From: Pseudomonas abietaniphila
GTDB lineage: Bacteria; Pseudomonadota; Gammaproteobacteria; Pseudomonadales; Pseudomonadaceae
NCBI RefSeq assembly: GCF_900100795.1
Contig: NZ_FNCO01000006.1
Span: 186,001 to 250,000 of the forward strand
Direction: 5' to 3'
Length of the DNA stretch: 64,000 bases
Shown here: positions 40,453 to 50,053 of the stretch, one piece after another
How positions within the stretch are numbered: the stretch's first letter is position 1
Layout of the letters: the number at the start of each line of letters is the position of its first letter
Notes under the pieces: generated by a model
The model's database searches: none
Seen by the model: only the letters and a program-made list of their open reading frames with translations
What the model was told of the DNA's origin: nothing
Program-made: the position numbers and the translations under genes

Positions 40453-41772
40453 TCAGTGACCGCAGTGCGCCGCTGCGGTGTCGTCCACCTGCATGCCTTT
40501 GCGCAGGCCGAAGAACAGCGCGGTCATCAGCCCCACTGCGCCCATGATCACGCAGTAGCCCACGCACACCCACGGGCTCCACGGCATCAGTGCGATCAGC
40601 GCCAGCGGCGTGGTGCTGGCCCACAGCGCGTAACTGATGTTGTAGGTCAACGAGATGCCCGACACGCGAATCGTCGCCGGGAACAGTCCGACCATGACTG
40701 ACGGCACGACGCCGACGATGCCACAGGCCAGCCCCGCCAACGCGTACGCCAGACTGATCGGCAACCACTGAATCACCAGACTGGCGTACAACAGGCCGAC
40801 GCCGAGCGGCAGCAGCAGGCTGTACAGGATCACGCCGCGCCAGGCACCGATGCGGTCCACCAGCATGCCCGCCAGCACACACCCGATATTGAGAAAGACA
40901 ATGCCGACGCTGCTCAGCGCAAACGTGTCGCTGGCGCTCATGCCGAATCGCTGCTGCATGACGGTTGGCGTGATCACCACCAGGGTGACGACCGCCGAAG
41001 TCAGCACGCAGGTCAGCAACGCCGCCGGCAGCAAAGACTGGCGATGCCCGCGCACGACGGCGCGCAACGGCAGCTCGGTCATGCCTTCGCGTTGCGCGTG
41101 CAACGCCATGAACACCGGCGTTTCGCTCAGCCAGCGACGCAACCAGACGCCGATCACGCCAAAGACCCCGCCCAGCAGAAACGGGATGCGCCAGGCGAAA
41201 TCGAGGATTTCCGCGTGGCTGTACACGTTTGCCAGCCAGGTCGCGGTCAGCGCACCGATCAGGTAACCGAAGGTCAGGCCCGCTTGCAGCACACCCAGGG
41301 CGTAGCCGCGATGACCTTTGGGCGCGTGTTCGGCGACGAACACCCAGGCGCTCGGCACTTCACCGCCCACCGCCGCGCCTTGCAGGATGCGCAGCGCCAG
41401 CAGGATCAACGGCGCCCAGTAGCCGATGTCGGCGTAGGTCGGCATGACGCCAATCAGCAGACACGGCAACGCCATCATCAGGATGCTCAGGCTGAACACC
41501 CGTTTGCGGCCCAGTTTGTCGGCAAAGTGCGCCATCAGGATGCCGCCCAGCGGGCGCGCCAGATACCCGGTGACGAAGATCCCGAAGCTTTGCAGCAAGC
41601 GCAGCCACTCGGGCATTTCCGGCGGAAAGAACAGCTGGCTGAGGGTCAGCGCGAAGAACACGAAGATGATGAAATCGTAGATTTCCAGCGCCCCGCCCAA
41701 TGCCGCCAGGCCCAGGGTCTTATAGTCGCCCCGGCTGATCGGTTGTGGACGTGGTCGAAGAATGGCTGTCAT
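40453..41772 (-). CDS. MFS transporter (metabolite:H+ symporter type)
   Basis: 439 residues, twelve predicted membrane segments. Signature between helices 2 and 3: GGILMAHFADKLGRKRVFSLSI; a second copy-like ILQGAAVGGEVPSAWVFVAEHAP in helix 5, a pattern of the sugar/metabolite symporter branch (ShiA/KgtP/ProP-like). Likely imports an organic acid with protons. ATG at 41772; divergent neighbours none, an AraC regulator gene lies upstream on the same strand. Confidence 0.92.
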   Translation of the reverse strand: MTAILRPRPQPISRGDYKTLGLAALGGALEIYDFIIFVFFALTLSQLFFPPEMPEWLRLLQSFGIFVTGYLARPLGGILMAHFADKLGRKRVFSLSILMMALPCLLIGVMPTYADIGYWAPLILLALRILQGAAVGGEVPSAWVFVAEHAPKGHRGYALGVLQAGLTFGYLIGALTATWLANVYSHAEILDFAWRIPFLLGGVFGVIGVWLRRWLSETPVFMALHAQREGMTELPLRAVVRGHRQSLLPAALLTCVLTSAVVTLVVITPTVMQQRFGMSASDTFALSSVGIVFLNIGCVLAGMLVDRIGAWRGVILYSLLLPLGVGLLYASLVIQWLPISLAYALAGLACGIVGVVPSVMVGLFPATIRVSGISLTYNISYALWASTTPLALIALMPWSPWVCVGYCVIMGAVGLMTALFFGLRKGMQVDDTAAAHCGH

Positions 41773-41882
41773 GAAAGACCCCATTTGGCAGGTGAGAACG
41801 GCAGTTAGGTGCGACAAAGGCGCGCAGGATAACAAAGCTGGCGACAGGAGGGTGGCTGGCAGACCACTGGACTTGCGTCACT

Positions 41883-42668
41883 TCACACGGCATACACGCC
41901 GGGGGTCATGCCGAACTGCGCGCTGAAGGCACTGATAAACGTACTGACGCTGTCGTAACCCAACCGCTGGGCCACGCGATTGACGTTGTCCCCCTGTGAG
42001 AGCAGTTCCAGCGCCCGCTTCATCCGCGCGAGGATGCGCCACTGCATGAGCGACATGCCGGTTTCGGCCCGAAAATGGCGGGTCAGGCCGCGTCGGGACA
42101 TGCCCACGCGACGTGCCCAGTCGTCCAGGCTCAATTTGTTGGCCGGGTCGGCGACGATAGTCAGGGTCATGCCGACCAGGTGCGGACTGCTGGGCATGGG
42201 CAGGAATAACGGCGTTGCCGGGGAGATCTTCAGTTCATCGAACAGCACATCGAGTTGGCGATGCTGGGGCGCGGTGAACTCAGCCGGGCGTTCACGGCCG
42301 GCATCGTTGCCCCAGGCGGCAATGCGCTCGAGCAAGGCGCTGGACAGCGCAGTCATGTCGAACACCGTGGGCGTGACGGGAAACAACGGGCACATGTCGG
42401 GACGCAGGTAGATCATCCAGCCCTTCGCCGCCTCATGCACGCGCGCGGCATGGGCAACACCCGGCGGAATCCAGCCGATGTGCCGCGCGGGGACCACCCA
42501 ACTGCCGGTGTCCAGCTCAGCCGTGATCACGCCCTGCCTGACCGCCCATAACTGCCCTTCGCGATACCGGTGCAACGTGTCATCACTGCCCGACTGCAAC
42601 GGCTCGGCGTTGATCAGCAGCGGGCGTCCATCCTGGATACGGCGTTGCAACGGGTACTCTGCTGGCAT
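41883..42668 (-). CDS. AraC-family transcriptional regulator
   Basis: 261 residues: N-terminal cupin-like sensor half (WVVPARHIGWIPPGVAHAAR) and C-terminal double HTH (LSLDDWARRVGMSRRGLTRHFRAETG and NVNRVAQRLGYDSVSTFISAFSAQFG). This architecture is that of the NimR/YdeO-like AraC group regulating neighbouring transporters; it may control the MFS gene 110 bases downstream. ATG at 42668 chosen from the MPAEYPLQ start. Confidence 0.92.
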   Translation of the reverse strand: MPAEYPLQRRIQDGRPLLINAEPLQSGSDDTLHRYREGQLWAVRQGVITAELDTGSWVVPARHIGWIPPGVAHAARVHEAAKGWMIYLRPDMCPLFPVTPTVFDMTALSSALLERIAAWGNDAGRERPAEFTAPQHRQLDVLFDELKISPATPLFLPMPSSPHLVGMTLTIVADPANKLSLDDWARRVGMSRRGLTRHFRAETGMSLMQWRILARMKRALELLSQGDNVNRVAQRLGYDSVSTFISAFSAQFGMTPGVYAV

Positions 42669-42737
42669 GGCCCGGTTTCCCTGTTGAGAGGCCAGCCGAC
42701 GGTACCAAGCCAACGTGATCGCCGCAAACCCGTTCGA

Positions 42738-43223
42738 TCAATGCACGGAGTCCGCAGGCATCGCCCGCTCCATGTACAGGCTGCGCAGGGTGATCCCGCT
42801 CGGGTGTTGATAGGCTTCGTCGCGGACCGCCACAAAGCCCATGGCCCGGTAGAAGTCGGCGGCGTTGAGCGAAGAATAGAGATACAGCCGGGAGAAATGC
42901 TCTTCGATGGCCATGGCTTCAAGCCCTTCCATCAATCGCTTGCCGATGCCTTTGCCCGCCTGGGCGGGTTCGACGAACAGCGCGATCAACTCGCCGCTCT
43001 GCCGGTCCAGAATCCCGTAGCCGAGCCGCTGACCGTCTTCCTCCGCGACCAGCGCGCAGCGGGTGGCGAACAACCGCAGATAGGATTCCGGCGGCGGTGA
43101 TTCGCTCCAGATCCCGATCTGCTCGGGGGAATAGTGGCTCGCGCAGAGCTGCCGCACCGCGCGCGTACGCAGCGACCACAGCAGAGGAATCTCAGGGACA
43201 TCGCCCGTTCTCAGTTCAATCAT
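42738..43223 (-). CDS. GNAT-family N-acetyltransferase
   Basis: 161 residues with the acetyl-CoA binding motif LIALFVEPAQAGKGIGKRLMEGLEAMA (Q/R-x-x-G-x-G) and the final LYLYSSLNAADFYRAMGFVAV segment. Acceptor unknown. ATG 43223 (MIELRTGD). Upstream frame extension runs into the repeat array and is not genuine. Confidence 0.9.
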   Translation of the reverse strand: MIELRTGDVPEIPLLWSLRTRAVRQLCASHYSPEQIGIWSESPPPESYLRLFATRCALVAEEDGQRLGYGILDRQSGELIALFVEPAQAGKGIGKRLMEGLEAMAIEEHFSRLYLYSSLNAADFYRAMGFVAVRDEAYQHPSGITLRSLYMERAMPADSVH

Positions 43224-43333
43224 CTTGCCGCTCCAGCCCTCAAAAACGCACGGACAGCCGTGTCCGCGTACTGCCATTGGCTCAGGGCGACAGGATGCGC
43301 TTTTGAGCTCATGGGTGAAAGGTGCGGGCGCGT

Positions 43334-43735
43334 TTGGACGAATGCGGTGGGTCTGCAACATCAATGGTGGATGACCGACCGCATTCGCTGCCCTCGTAAC
43401 CTCGGACGTCTCCCACAGGGACCGGGTTGATGCATGAGCCTGTGTCCTACCTCAGACCTGTGGGAGCCGGCTTGCTGGCGAATGCGATGGGTCTGCAACA
43501 TCAATGTTGAATGACCGACCGCATTCGCTGCCCTCGTAACCTCGGACGTCTCCCACAGGGACCGGGTTCCTACCTCAGACCTGTGGGAGCCGGCTTGCTG
43601 GCGAATGCGGTGGGTCTGCAACATCAATGGTGGATGAGCGACCGCATTCGCTGCCCTCGTAACCTCGGACGTCTCCTACAGGGACCGGGTTGATGCATGA
43701 GCCTGTGTCCAGGTCGAAGACCTGTGAGAGCCGGC
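43334..43735. repeat. REP/BIME-type array, three units
   Basis: Three imperfect units with the marker gtctgcaaca at 43351, 43491 and 43614. Each unit pairs cgaatgcggt with accgcattcg about 40 bases later and continues into ctgccctcgtaacctcggacg and tctcccacaggg, the inverse of the flanking tgtgggagccggcttgctgg. The elements therefore form long hairpins. The same core returns at 56436-56825. Open frames across it are artefacts. Confidence 0.85.
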
Positions 43736-43780
43736 CTGCAGCAAGCCGACCCCAACCCTTCAACAATGCAGGGTTGTTGC

Positions 43781-45952
43781 CTAGAAACTCACCGTCGCTG
43801 ACAAACGTGCCGTGCGTGGCGCGCCGAGGAAGATGTAGTCGTCGCCCAGGTATTCACCGACGTCGCGCCAGTAGCGTTTGTCGAACAGGTTATCGACGGT
43901 CAGGCGGAACACCGTGTCATAGCCTTCCAGCTTCGTGCTGTACCGACTGCCTGCGTTGAACACGGTGTAGTCGTCGACCTTCACCGAGCCTTCGCGGTTG
44001 GCGTATTTGCTGGCGCTGTATTGCATGCCGCCCAACAACGCCAGCCCCGGAATCGGCAGGCTGTAGTCGGCGGACAGGCTGCCGCGATACTTCGGCACGT
44101 TGATCGCCTGGTGGTCTTCATAGGCCGCTGTGCCGCTGTCTTCTACCCGCGCACGAATCGCCGCGACACTGGCGGCGATTTGCAGTTGTGAGGTCAGCCA
44201 GCCATTGGCGCTCAGCTCCAGACCGGTGTTTTTCTGCTGGCCCTGCTGGACGAAGGTGAGGCTGCCGTCGTCGTTGGGTCTGGAGTATTGATAGGCCTGA
44301 CGCGTCTGGAACACCGCAGCGGTGAAGCTCATGCGGCGCCAGTCGTACTTCATGCCTGCCTCCAGCTGGCGAGAGAGCGTCGGTGCCAGAATCTCGCCCA
44401 CGTTGGTGTCGAACACCGACGCCGTGCCACCCAGCGACAAGCCTTTGCTGTAGCTGGTGTAAAGCGAAACGTTGTCGATCGGCTTGTAGATCAGCGCTGC
44501 CTGCGGCAGGAAGATCGAGCGTTGGGTGTGACGATTGTCGCTGCCGTCTTCGTTGTACGCTTTCTCGTCCAGACGCACCTGACGCCCGCCAATCACGGTC
44601 TGCCATTGATCGTTAAAGCGGATGCGGTCAGTGGCGAACAACCCGTACTGACGGCTGTCCAGTCGCCGCTCGGTATGACCCACTGGCAGATCGGACGGCG
44701 CGAAGGCGTCCGGCGTCTCATGGATGTTGCCCGAACCAACGTATTCGCTGAAATACGGACGGGTGTCGACCGTGCGGCGGAACGCGCTGGTGCCGAAGGT
44801 CAGCTCGTGTTTAAGCCAGCCCGTGTCGAACAGGCCGGTCATCGCCGCCTCGACTTCATCGTTGCGTCGGGTGTCGTCAGGGCTGCGGAAGTCGTAGATG
44901 TCATACCCGCCGTCGGGCGTGAAATGCCCGGTGACCGGTGTGCTTGGGCAATCGGCCTGGTAATAGCAGCCGTACGCGAACGAACTGTAATCGTCGATCA
45001 CCACGCGACTGCGAGAAGCGCTCAGGCTGGCTTTCCAGTCATCGCTGAAGCGGTACTCATAGCGGCCGTTCATGTTGAGCGAATCAATGCCCACCGGGTC
45101 CGACCCGCTCTGATAACCCAGCAATTTGCGGGGCGAGGCATCGTGCGGCAGCGCGGTGCCGCCGAGCAACTGATAGCCCGGCACCGAGCGCTGCTCTTTG
45201 GTCTGGTACTCGACGTCCAGTTGCAGGGTCGATTGCTCATTGATGTTCCAGTCGAACGCCAGCGATGCAAAATCGCGCTTGCCATCGGCGTGATCAACGT
45301 AGGAACGAATGTCTTCGTGGGCGACGTTGGCGCGCAGGCCGAACTGTTTCTCGCTGCCGAACCAGCCGCCGACGTCGGTGGCGATGTAGCGCTCGCCATG
45401 TTCGTTGGTCGACACGGTCACCGAGCGCACGTCTTCCGGGCGTTTGGTCTTGTAATTGACCACGCCAGAAGGCTCCGAAACGCCGCTTTGCAGACCGGAC
45501 AGCCCCTTGAGCAGCTCGACCTGCTCCTTGTTTTCCAGCGCGACGTTCTGTTCGCCGGTGATGCTGCGGCCGTTGATGCGATAGCTGTTGGCGGCGTTGA
45601 GCGAGAACCCGCGCACCACGAAGTTTTCGTAGTAACCGACCGGCGCATAACTGTCGCCCACCGAAGCATCGTTGCGCAGCACATCGCTGAGCAGTTTGGC
45701 CTGCTCGTTCTTGAGCCTCTCTTCGCTGAACACCGAGATCGAGGCAGGCGTGTCGAGTAGCGGCGCTTCGCTGAAGCCACCCACCGACGCGCTGCTGGAC
45801 TGGTAGCTCGACGGCTGCTCACCCGACACCCTCACTGCCTCCAGGGTCAGCGGCTCGGCTTCCTGCGCGGCCAGCCAGGGCGAGGCAAACGCAATGCTCA
45901 GCGGCAACAGGCGTCGCGAGAAGCCTGCGGCGGGTCGGTGTGGGGTGGTCAT
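43781..45952 (-). CDS. TonB-dependent siderophore receptor
   Basis: 723 residues. Signal peptide to about AAQ (residue 30), plug domain (ASISVFSEERLKNEQAKLLSDVL, NFVVRGFSLNAANSYRING, VELLKGLSGLQSGVSEPSGVVNY) and a 22-strand barrel ending in the terminal Phe (TARLSATVSF), typical of FhuA/FpvA-like receptors. Imports a ferric siderophore with energy from TonB-ExbBD. There is no N-terminal signalling extension, so it is not a FecA-type transducer. A large antisense open frame inside it is an artefact. Confidence 0.94.
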   Translation of the reverse strand: MTTPHRPAAGFSRRLLPLSIAFASPWLAAQEAEPLTLEAVRVSGEQPSSYQSSSASVGGFSEAPLLDTPASISVFSEERLKNEQAKLLSDVLRNDASVGDSYAPVGYYENFVVRGFSLNAANSYRINGRSITGEQNVALENKEQVELLKGLSGLQSGVSEPSGVVNYKTKRPEDVRSVTVSTNEHGERYIATDVGGWFGSEKQFGLRANVAHEDIRSYVDHADGKRDFASLAFDWNINEQSTLQLDVEYQTKEQRSVPGYQLLGGTALPHDASPRKLLGYQSGSDPVGIDSLNMNGRYEYRFSDDWKASLSASRSRVVIDDYSSFAYGCYYQADCPSTPVTGHFTPDGGYDIYDFRSPDDTRRNDEVEAAMTGLFDTGWLKHELTFGTSAFRRTVDTRPYFSEYVGSGNIHETPDAFAPSDLPVGHTERRLDSRQYGLFATDRIRFNDQWQTVIGGRQVRLDEKAYNEDGSDNRHTQRSIFLPQAALIYKPIDNVSLYTSYSKGLSLGGTASVFDTNVGEILAPTLSRQLEAGMKYDWRRMSFTAAVFQTRQAYQYSRPNDDGSLTFVQQGQQKNTGLELSANGWLTSQLQIAASVAAIRARVEDSGTAAYEDHQAINVPKYRGSLSADYSLPIPGLALLGGMQYSASKYANREGSVKVDDYTVFNAGSRYSTKLEGYDTVFRLTVDNLFDKRYWRDVGEYLGDDYIFLGAPRTARLSATVSF

Positions 45953-46127
45953 CAGGGGTGAAGCTCCAGGCGGGATTTTTTGTCGGCGCCTCTTTTACGT
46001 TCTGCGCCGATTTTTTACAACCTCGACACACCCCCGATAAATGCAGGAAACATCTCGCCGCTTGCCCCTCGAAAAACAGGCGGCGGCTCATCTACACTCC
46101 AGCGCTCACCTTTCAGGAAGTCTTCCG

Positions 46128-46766
46128 ATGACGCCCTCGCTGCTCATGGCCGTGCTCGCTTCAGGATTTATCTACGCCATTTCTCCGGGCCCCGGCGTGC
46201 TGGCGGTGTTCGGCATCGGCGCGTCGAAAGGGCGCCGAGCTGGCGCCGCGTTTCTTTGCGGGCATCTGTTGGGGGATGTGATCTGGTGCAGCACGGCGCT
46301 GGCCGCGATCATTGGCGCCAGGGTCATCGGCACCACGGCGTTCGACGTGCTCGGCCTCATCAGCGGAATGTTTCTGTTCTGGCTCGGCTGGCGCGCGATT
46401 CGCGCCAAGCGCAGCAACGAAGACGAGCCAAAAGCGCCAGGCCGTCATCCGTTCTGGCACGGGATCATGTTCGGCCTGACCAACCCGAAAGCCTATCCGG
46501 TGGCGGTCGCCACCTTCACGGCCCTGCTCTCCAGCCGCGCCGACATGCTCAACTGGTCGATGCTGCCGCTGTTGATTCTGGTCAGCACCCTGGGCGGAAT
46601 CGCGGCCTACGGCATCATCATCGGCGTCGTCGGCGCCCGCCACGTACGCACGGTGTATCAACGCCACGAGCTGACGATCACCCGCCTGTGCGGGGTGATG
46701 TTCATCGGCTTCGCGATCAATGCCTTGATGCACGCAGTGCCGAGCCTGCTGCCGCGCAAGCCTTGA
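46128..46766 (+). CDS. LysE/RhtB-family exporter
   Basis: 212 residues, six membrane segments, signature AVLASGFIYAISPGPGVLAVFGIG and MFGLTNPKAYPVAVATFTALL. ATG 46128 has AGGAAG eight bases upstream. Small-molecule export; substrate unknown. Divergent to the siderophore receptor with about 175 bases between. Confidence 0.9.
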   Translation: MTPSLLMAVLASGFIYAISPGPGVLAVFGIGASKGRRAGAAFLCGHLLGDVIWCSTALAAIIGARVIGTTAFDVLGLISGMFLFWLGWRAIRAKRSNEDEPKAPGRHPFWHGIMFGLTNPKAYPVAVATFTALLSSRADMLNWSMLPLLILVSTLGGIAAYGIIIGVVGARHVRTVYQRHELTITRLCGVMFIGFAINALMHAVPSLLPRKP

Positions 46767-46830
46767 TAAGCAGCCAGCAGGATGTCGATGCGCGTGAGGC
46801 TGGCGTCAACGCAAGGCACGCTGCAGCATC

Positions 46831-47068
46831 TTGGGGGAGCGAATTCATTCGCGAGACGTCCGTAAGGTCGACACAGCACCTTCGCCTGAACGATTTTTCG
46901 CGAATGAATTCGCTCCCACAATGCGGCATCAAACCGTCAGGACGTCAAACCATCCGGGTGGCAGCAGCTCTGCGGTGACCCGGGAGCGCTTGCCCACGAA
47001 GACTTGTGTACATCCGACATCAATGTGTGAACCCTTGGTTCGTCTTCGCGGGCAAGCGCGCTCCTACA
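46831..47068. repeat. two REP-like inverted pairs
   Basis: Pair 1: GGGAGCGAATTCATTCGCGAGA (46835-46856) faces TCGCGAATGAATTCGCTCCC (46899-46918). Pair 2: GGGAGCGCTTGCCCACGAAG (about 46981-47001) faces CTTCGCGGGCAAGCGCGCTCC (about 47045-47065). Both fill the gap between the LysE-like gene and the convergent sugar dehydrogenase gene and may act as bidirectional terminators or REP sites. Confidence 0.85.
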
Positions 47069-47089
47069 CAGGCACTGCGTTCCGTGGGC

Positions 47090-48250
47090 TTACTGCGCCA
47101 ACCCCACTTTCAGCAATTTGCCATTGTCCTCGTCGGTGAGCACGTACAGGTAACCATCGGGCCCCTGGCGTACATCACGGATGCGCGATTTCAGTTCGCC
47201 CAGCAGGCGCTCTTCATGCACCACCTTGTCGTCTTTAAGCTCCAGGCGGATCAACACCTGAGCCGATAGCGCGCCGATGAACACGTTGTGGTCCCACTGC
47301 TTGAATGTGTCCGAGCTGTAGAACGTCATGCCGCTGATGCCCGGGGACTTTTCCCAGACGTGGAACGGATTTTTCACACCGTCGACGATCTTGCCTTTGG
47401 ACTCGGAAATCGGCTGGCCGCTGTAGTCGATGCCGAAGGTCGAGATCGGCCAGCCGTAATTCGCGCCACGCTCGATGATGTTGATTTCGTCACCGCCCAT
47501 GGGCCCGTGTTCGTTGGTCCACAGGGTCCCGGTCCACGGATTGAGCGCCGCGCCCTGCTGGTTGCGATGGCCGTAGCTCCAGATCTCCGGACGCACGTTT
47601 TTCTGACCGACGAAGGGGTTGTCCTTGGGCACGGTGCCGTCGGGGTACAGGCGCACGACCTTGCCTTGCAGCTTGTCGAGGTCCTGCGCGGTCGGGCGAT
47701 TGTTGTTTTCGCCGAGCGCAATGAACATGTAGCCATCACGGTCGAAAACGATGCGCGAACCGAAGTGATTGCCCACCGACAATTTTGGTTGCTGCTGGAA
47801 GATCCGTGTGAAGCCTTCCAGCCGGGTCATGTCATCCGACAGCCGCCCGCGCCCTGCGGCGGTTCCGCCGGTTTTGCCGTCGCTGCCGGCTTCGGCGTAC
47901 GTCAGGTACACCATGCGGTCCTTGGCAAAGTCCGGCGACAGCTCGACGTCCAGCAGACCGCCCTGCCCTTGCACCCAGACTTGTGGCACACCCGAGATCG
48001 GTGCCGACAGTTTGCCGTCAGGGCCTACGCGCCGCAGGTTACCGGTGCGTTCGGTCACGAGCATGCCTTTGTTGTCGGGCAAAAACGCCACGGCCCACGG
48101 GTGCTGCAAACCGCCGACCACCTCGTCCACGGTCAGCGTCCCTTCCTCACTCTGGTAAGTGGCGGCGAGGCTCTGGAACGACAGGCTGAGCAATGCCGAA
48201 GCACACAGGCTGGCGAGCAGGGTCTTGCGGATCGTCGGTTTACGCAACAT
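47090..48250 (-). CDS. PQQ-dependent aldose sugar dehydrogenase (YliI/Asd-like)
   Basis: 386 residues. Signal peptide (to SLAA, residue about 29), then a six-bladed beta-propeller of the glucose/sorbosone dehydrogenase family: GLQHPWAVAFLPD, VGNHFGSRIVFDRDGYMF (His for PQQ-linked catalysis), YGHRNQQGAALNPWTGTLW, EINIIERGANYGWP and GPDGYLYVLTDE. Oxidises aldoses in the periplasm with PQQ and passes electrons to quinone. Upstream lies a small exported protein gene on the same strand, 50 bases away. Confidence 0.93.
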   Translation of the reverse strand: MLRKPTIRKTLLASLCASALLSLSFQSLAATYQSEEGTLTVDEVVGGLQHPWAVAFLPDNKGMLVTERTGNLRRVGPDGKLSAPISGVPQVWVQGQGGLLDVELSPDFAKDRMVYLTYAEAGSDGKTGGTAAGRGRLSDDMTRLEGFTRIFQQQPKLSVGNHFGSRIVFDRDGYMFIALGENNNRPTAQDLDKLQGKVVRLYPDGTVPKDNPFVGQKNVRPEIWSYGHRNQQGAALNPWTGTLWTNEHGPMGGDEINIIERGANYGWPISTFGIDYSGQPISESKGKIVDGVKNPFHVWEKSPGISGMTFYSSDTFKQWDHNVFIGALSAQVLIRLELKDDKVVHEERLLGELKSRIRDVRQGPDGYLYVLTDEDNGKLLKVGLAQ

Positions 48251-48300
48251 AGGCGGTTCCTTTTGGCGAAAAAATGGACTCTGGCTGTCGTGTTGCCGGT

Positions 48301-48651
48301 TCAGTTGCTGCGGCGTTCGGTGCCGCTTGAAGGTCGCGAAGCGGGTTGTCTTGAAGGGTAGCCGTTACCGATGCCGCCGTTTTCCAGCGTGGGCGGACGT
48401 GGCTGGGTCGGCCCGAGATTGGGCCCGCGCATCGTGGGGGAAATGGACTGCGTGCCTTGGCGGCTATTGGGATTGGCCCGGCGTATGGCGCCGTTGTCGC
48501 TATTGCTCGGACGGTTGGGGTAGCTCGCCGAAGCCAGCAACTGCGGGGAAAGCGTGACAGCTGAACGCACGCTGTCGTGCGCCTGCGCTGCGTTGAGACT
48601 GAGCGCGCCGCAGAACGAGACAAGCGCGAGGTGTCGCAGAAAACTGTTCAT
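48301..48651 (-). CDS. small exported Pro/Asn/Ser-rich protein
   Basis: 116 residues with a signal peptide (MNSFLRHLALVSFCGALSLN, cleavage near AQA). The mature part is low-complexity, rich in Asn, Pro, Ser, Arg and Gly (SYPNRPSNSDNGAIRRANPN), unlikely to form a compact fold. ATG 48651 has AAGG 6 bases upstream; the adjacent ATG 48654 is too close. It may be co-transcribed with the sugar dehydrogenase gene. Function unknown. Confidence 0.7.
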   Translation of the reverse strand: MNSFLRHLALVSFCGALSLNAAQAHDSVRSAVTLSPQLLASASYPNRPSNSDNGAIRRANPNSRQGTQSISPTMRGPNLGPTQPRPPTLENGGIGNGYPSRQPASRPSSGTERRSN

Positions 48652-48862
48652 CATTTACCTTCTGAAGAATGGGTAACGATTCCGGTCTTTGATGGCGATC
48701 AGGCGCTTAGGTTCGCGCTGTGAGGGTGGATGAGCAACGTGTAGGACGATTCGCTTTGTAACAAGAATAGTCGAGCAGCCGTCCGGAAAAACGGCTGCCC
48801 CGCGCTTATCTGGCCGACGATTGTGTACTCTGCGTGCACTCACTTTTTGTCAGAGCGCCTTC

Positions 48863-49954
48863 ATGTCCGACTCCCCCGCCCTCAAGGAAATCTTCAACCG
48901 CGACCGCTTGCAGCACATCGCCGATGAAACGTGGGCGGTGTACCCGGCGTTTGATCGCAACGGGTTCATGGCCCGGGCGTCGCAGGGCCTGGACGGGCTG
49001 TCGGTGATGCAACGCCTGAACCGGGTCAGCCAGAGCCTGCATGCTGACTTGCCTGAGGACTACGCCGTCGCACTGGAGATTCTGTACGCACTGGCACCGC
49101 GGCTGAACAGCGCGTTCGTCAGCATGATTCTGCCGGAGTACGTTGCGTTGTTTGGCCAGGACAACTTTGCGCGGTCCATGGATGCACTGAAGTTCTTCAC
49201 CTCGTTTGGCTCATCGGAGTTTGCCGTCCGGCACTTTCTGCGCAAAGACTTTGCGCGGGCCATCGAGGTGATGCACGGCTGGTCACTGGATGAAAATCCG
49301 CACGTTCGGCGGCTGGCCAGCGAAGGCTGTCGGCCGCGATTGCCGTGGTCGTTCCGGCTGGAGAACCTGATGGTCGATCCGACGCCGGTGCTCGACATCC
49401 TCGATAACCTCAAGGCCGATGACAGCCTCTACGTGCGCAAATCGGTGGCGAACCATTTCAACGACATCACCAAGGACAACCCCGAGTGGGTGCTCGACCA
49501 ACTGGAAGGCTGGTCGCTGGACAACCCCAACAGCGCGTGGATTGCCCGCCATGCGTTGCGCTCGCTGATCAAGCAAGGCAATGTCCGGGCGCTGACGTTG
49601 ATGGGCGCAGGCCAGAAAGCGCAAGTCACGCTGGAAAACCTTAAAGTGACGCCCGACGTGATCAGTCTGGGCGACAGGATCAACCTGTCGTTCACGCTGA
49701 AGTCGACCTCCGACAAGGCGCAGCGCCTGATCGTCGATTACACAGTCCATTACGTGAAGAAATCCGGCGGCACCTCCGCGAAGGTGTTCAAGCTCAAGAC
49801 GTTTGAGCTCGGTGCCGGTGAGTCGGTCAACATCAGTCGCGAGCAGCAGGTGCGCAACTTCACCACCCGGGTGCATTACGCCGGTCGCCATGAGGTCGAT
49901 GTTTTGATCAACGGCGAGTGCCTGGGCCGCAGCGGTTTTGATTTGAACGCGTGA
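48863..49954 (+). CDS. DNA alkylation repair protein (AlkD-like HEAT repeats)
   Basis: 363 residues. The central region (about 20-260) is a HEAT-like helical repeat fold: FARAIEVMHGWSLDENPHVRRLASEG, RPRLPWS and LYVRKSVANHFNDITKDNPEWVLDQL are diagnostic of the AlkD-like family that removes alkylated bases without base flipping. A C-terminal beta-sandwich extension (about 265-363, VISLGDRINLSFTLKSTSD) is longer than in minimal AlkD. ATG 48863. Confidence 0.88.
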   Translation: MSDSPALKEIFNRDRLQHIADETWAVYPAFDRNGFMARASQGLDGLSVMQRLNRVSQSLHADLPEDYAVALEILYALAPRLNSAFVSMILPEYVALFGQDNFARSMDALKFFTSFGSSEFAVRHFLRKDFARAIEVMHGWSLDENPHVRRLASEGCRPRLPWSFRLENLMVDPTPVLDILDNLKADDSLYVRKSVANHFNDITKDNPEWVLDQLEGWSLDNPNSAWIARHALRSLIKQGNVRALTLMGAGQKAQVTLENLKVTPDVISLGDRINLSFTLKSTSDKAQRLIVDYTVHYVKKSGGTSAKVFKLKTFELGAGESVNISREQQVRNFTTRVHYAGRHEVDVLINGECLGRSGFDLNA

Positions 49955-50053
49955 CTCGACGCTGGTCGGTTGCTGCACAAATCTTCCAGACCCGGCGTTA
50001 GTCTGCACGGTAACGTAGATCAGCCTGATGCAACGCCTGTCACGAGGAACCCC

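Noticed and set aside
43334..43735. CRISPR array or coding frames in the repeat cluster
   Set aside because: The units are palindromic REP-type elements, and the spacing segments are themselves repeated. The frames across them are artefacts.
44288..45760. 490-codon open frame antisense to the TonB-dependent receptor
   Set aside because: It mirrors the receptor gene, has no ribosome binding site or domain, and long antisense frames are expected in G+C-rich coding DNA. The receptor frame has complete family motifs.
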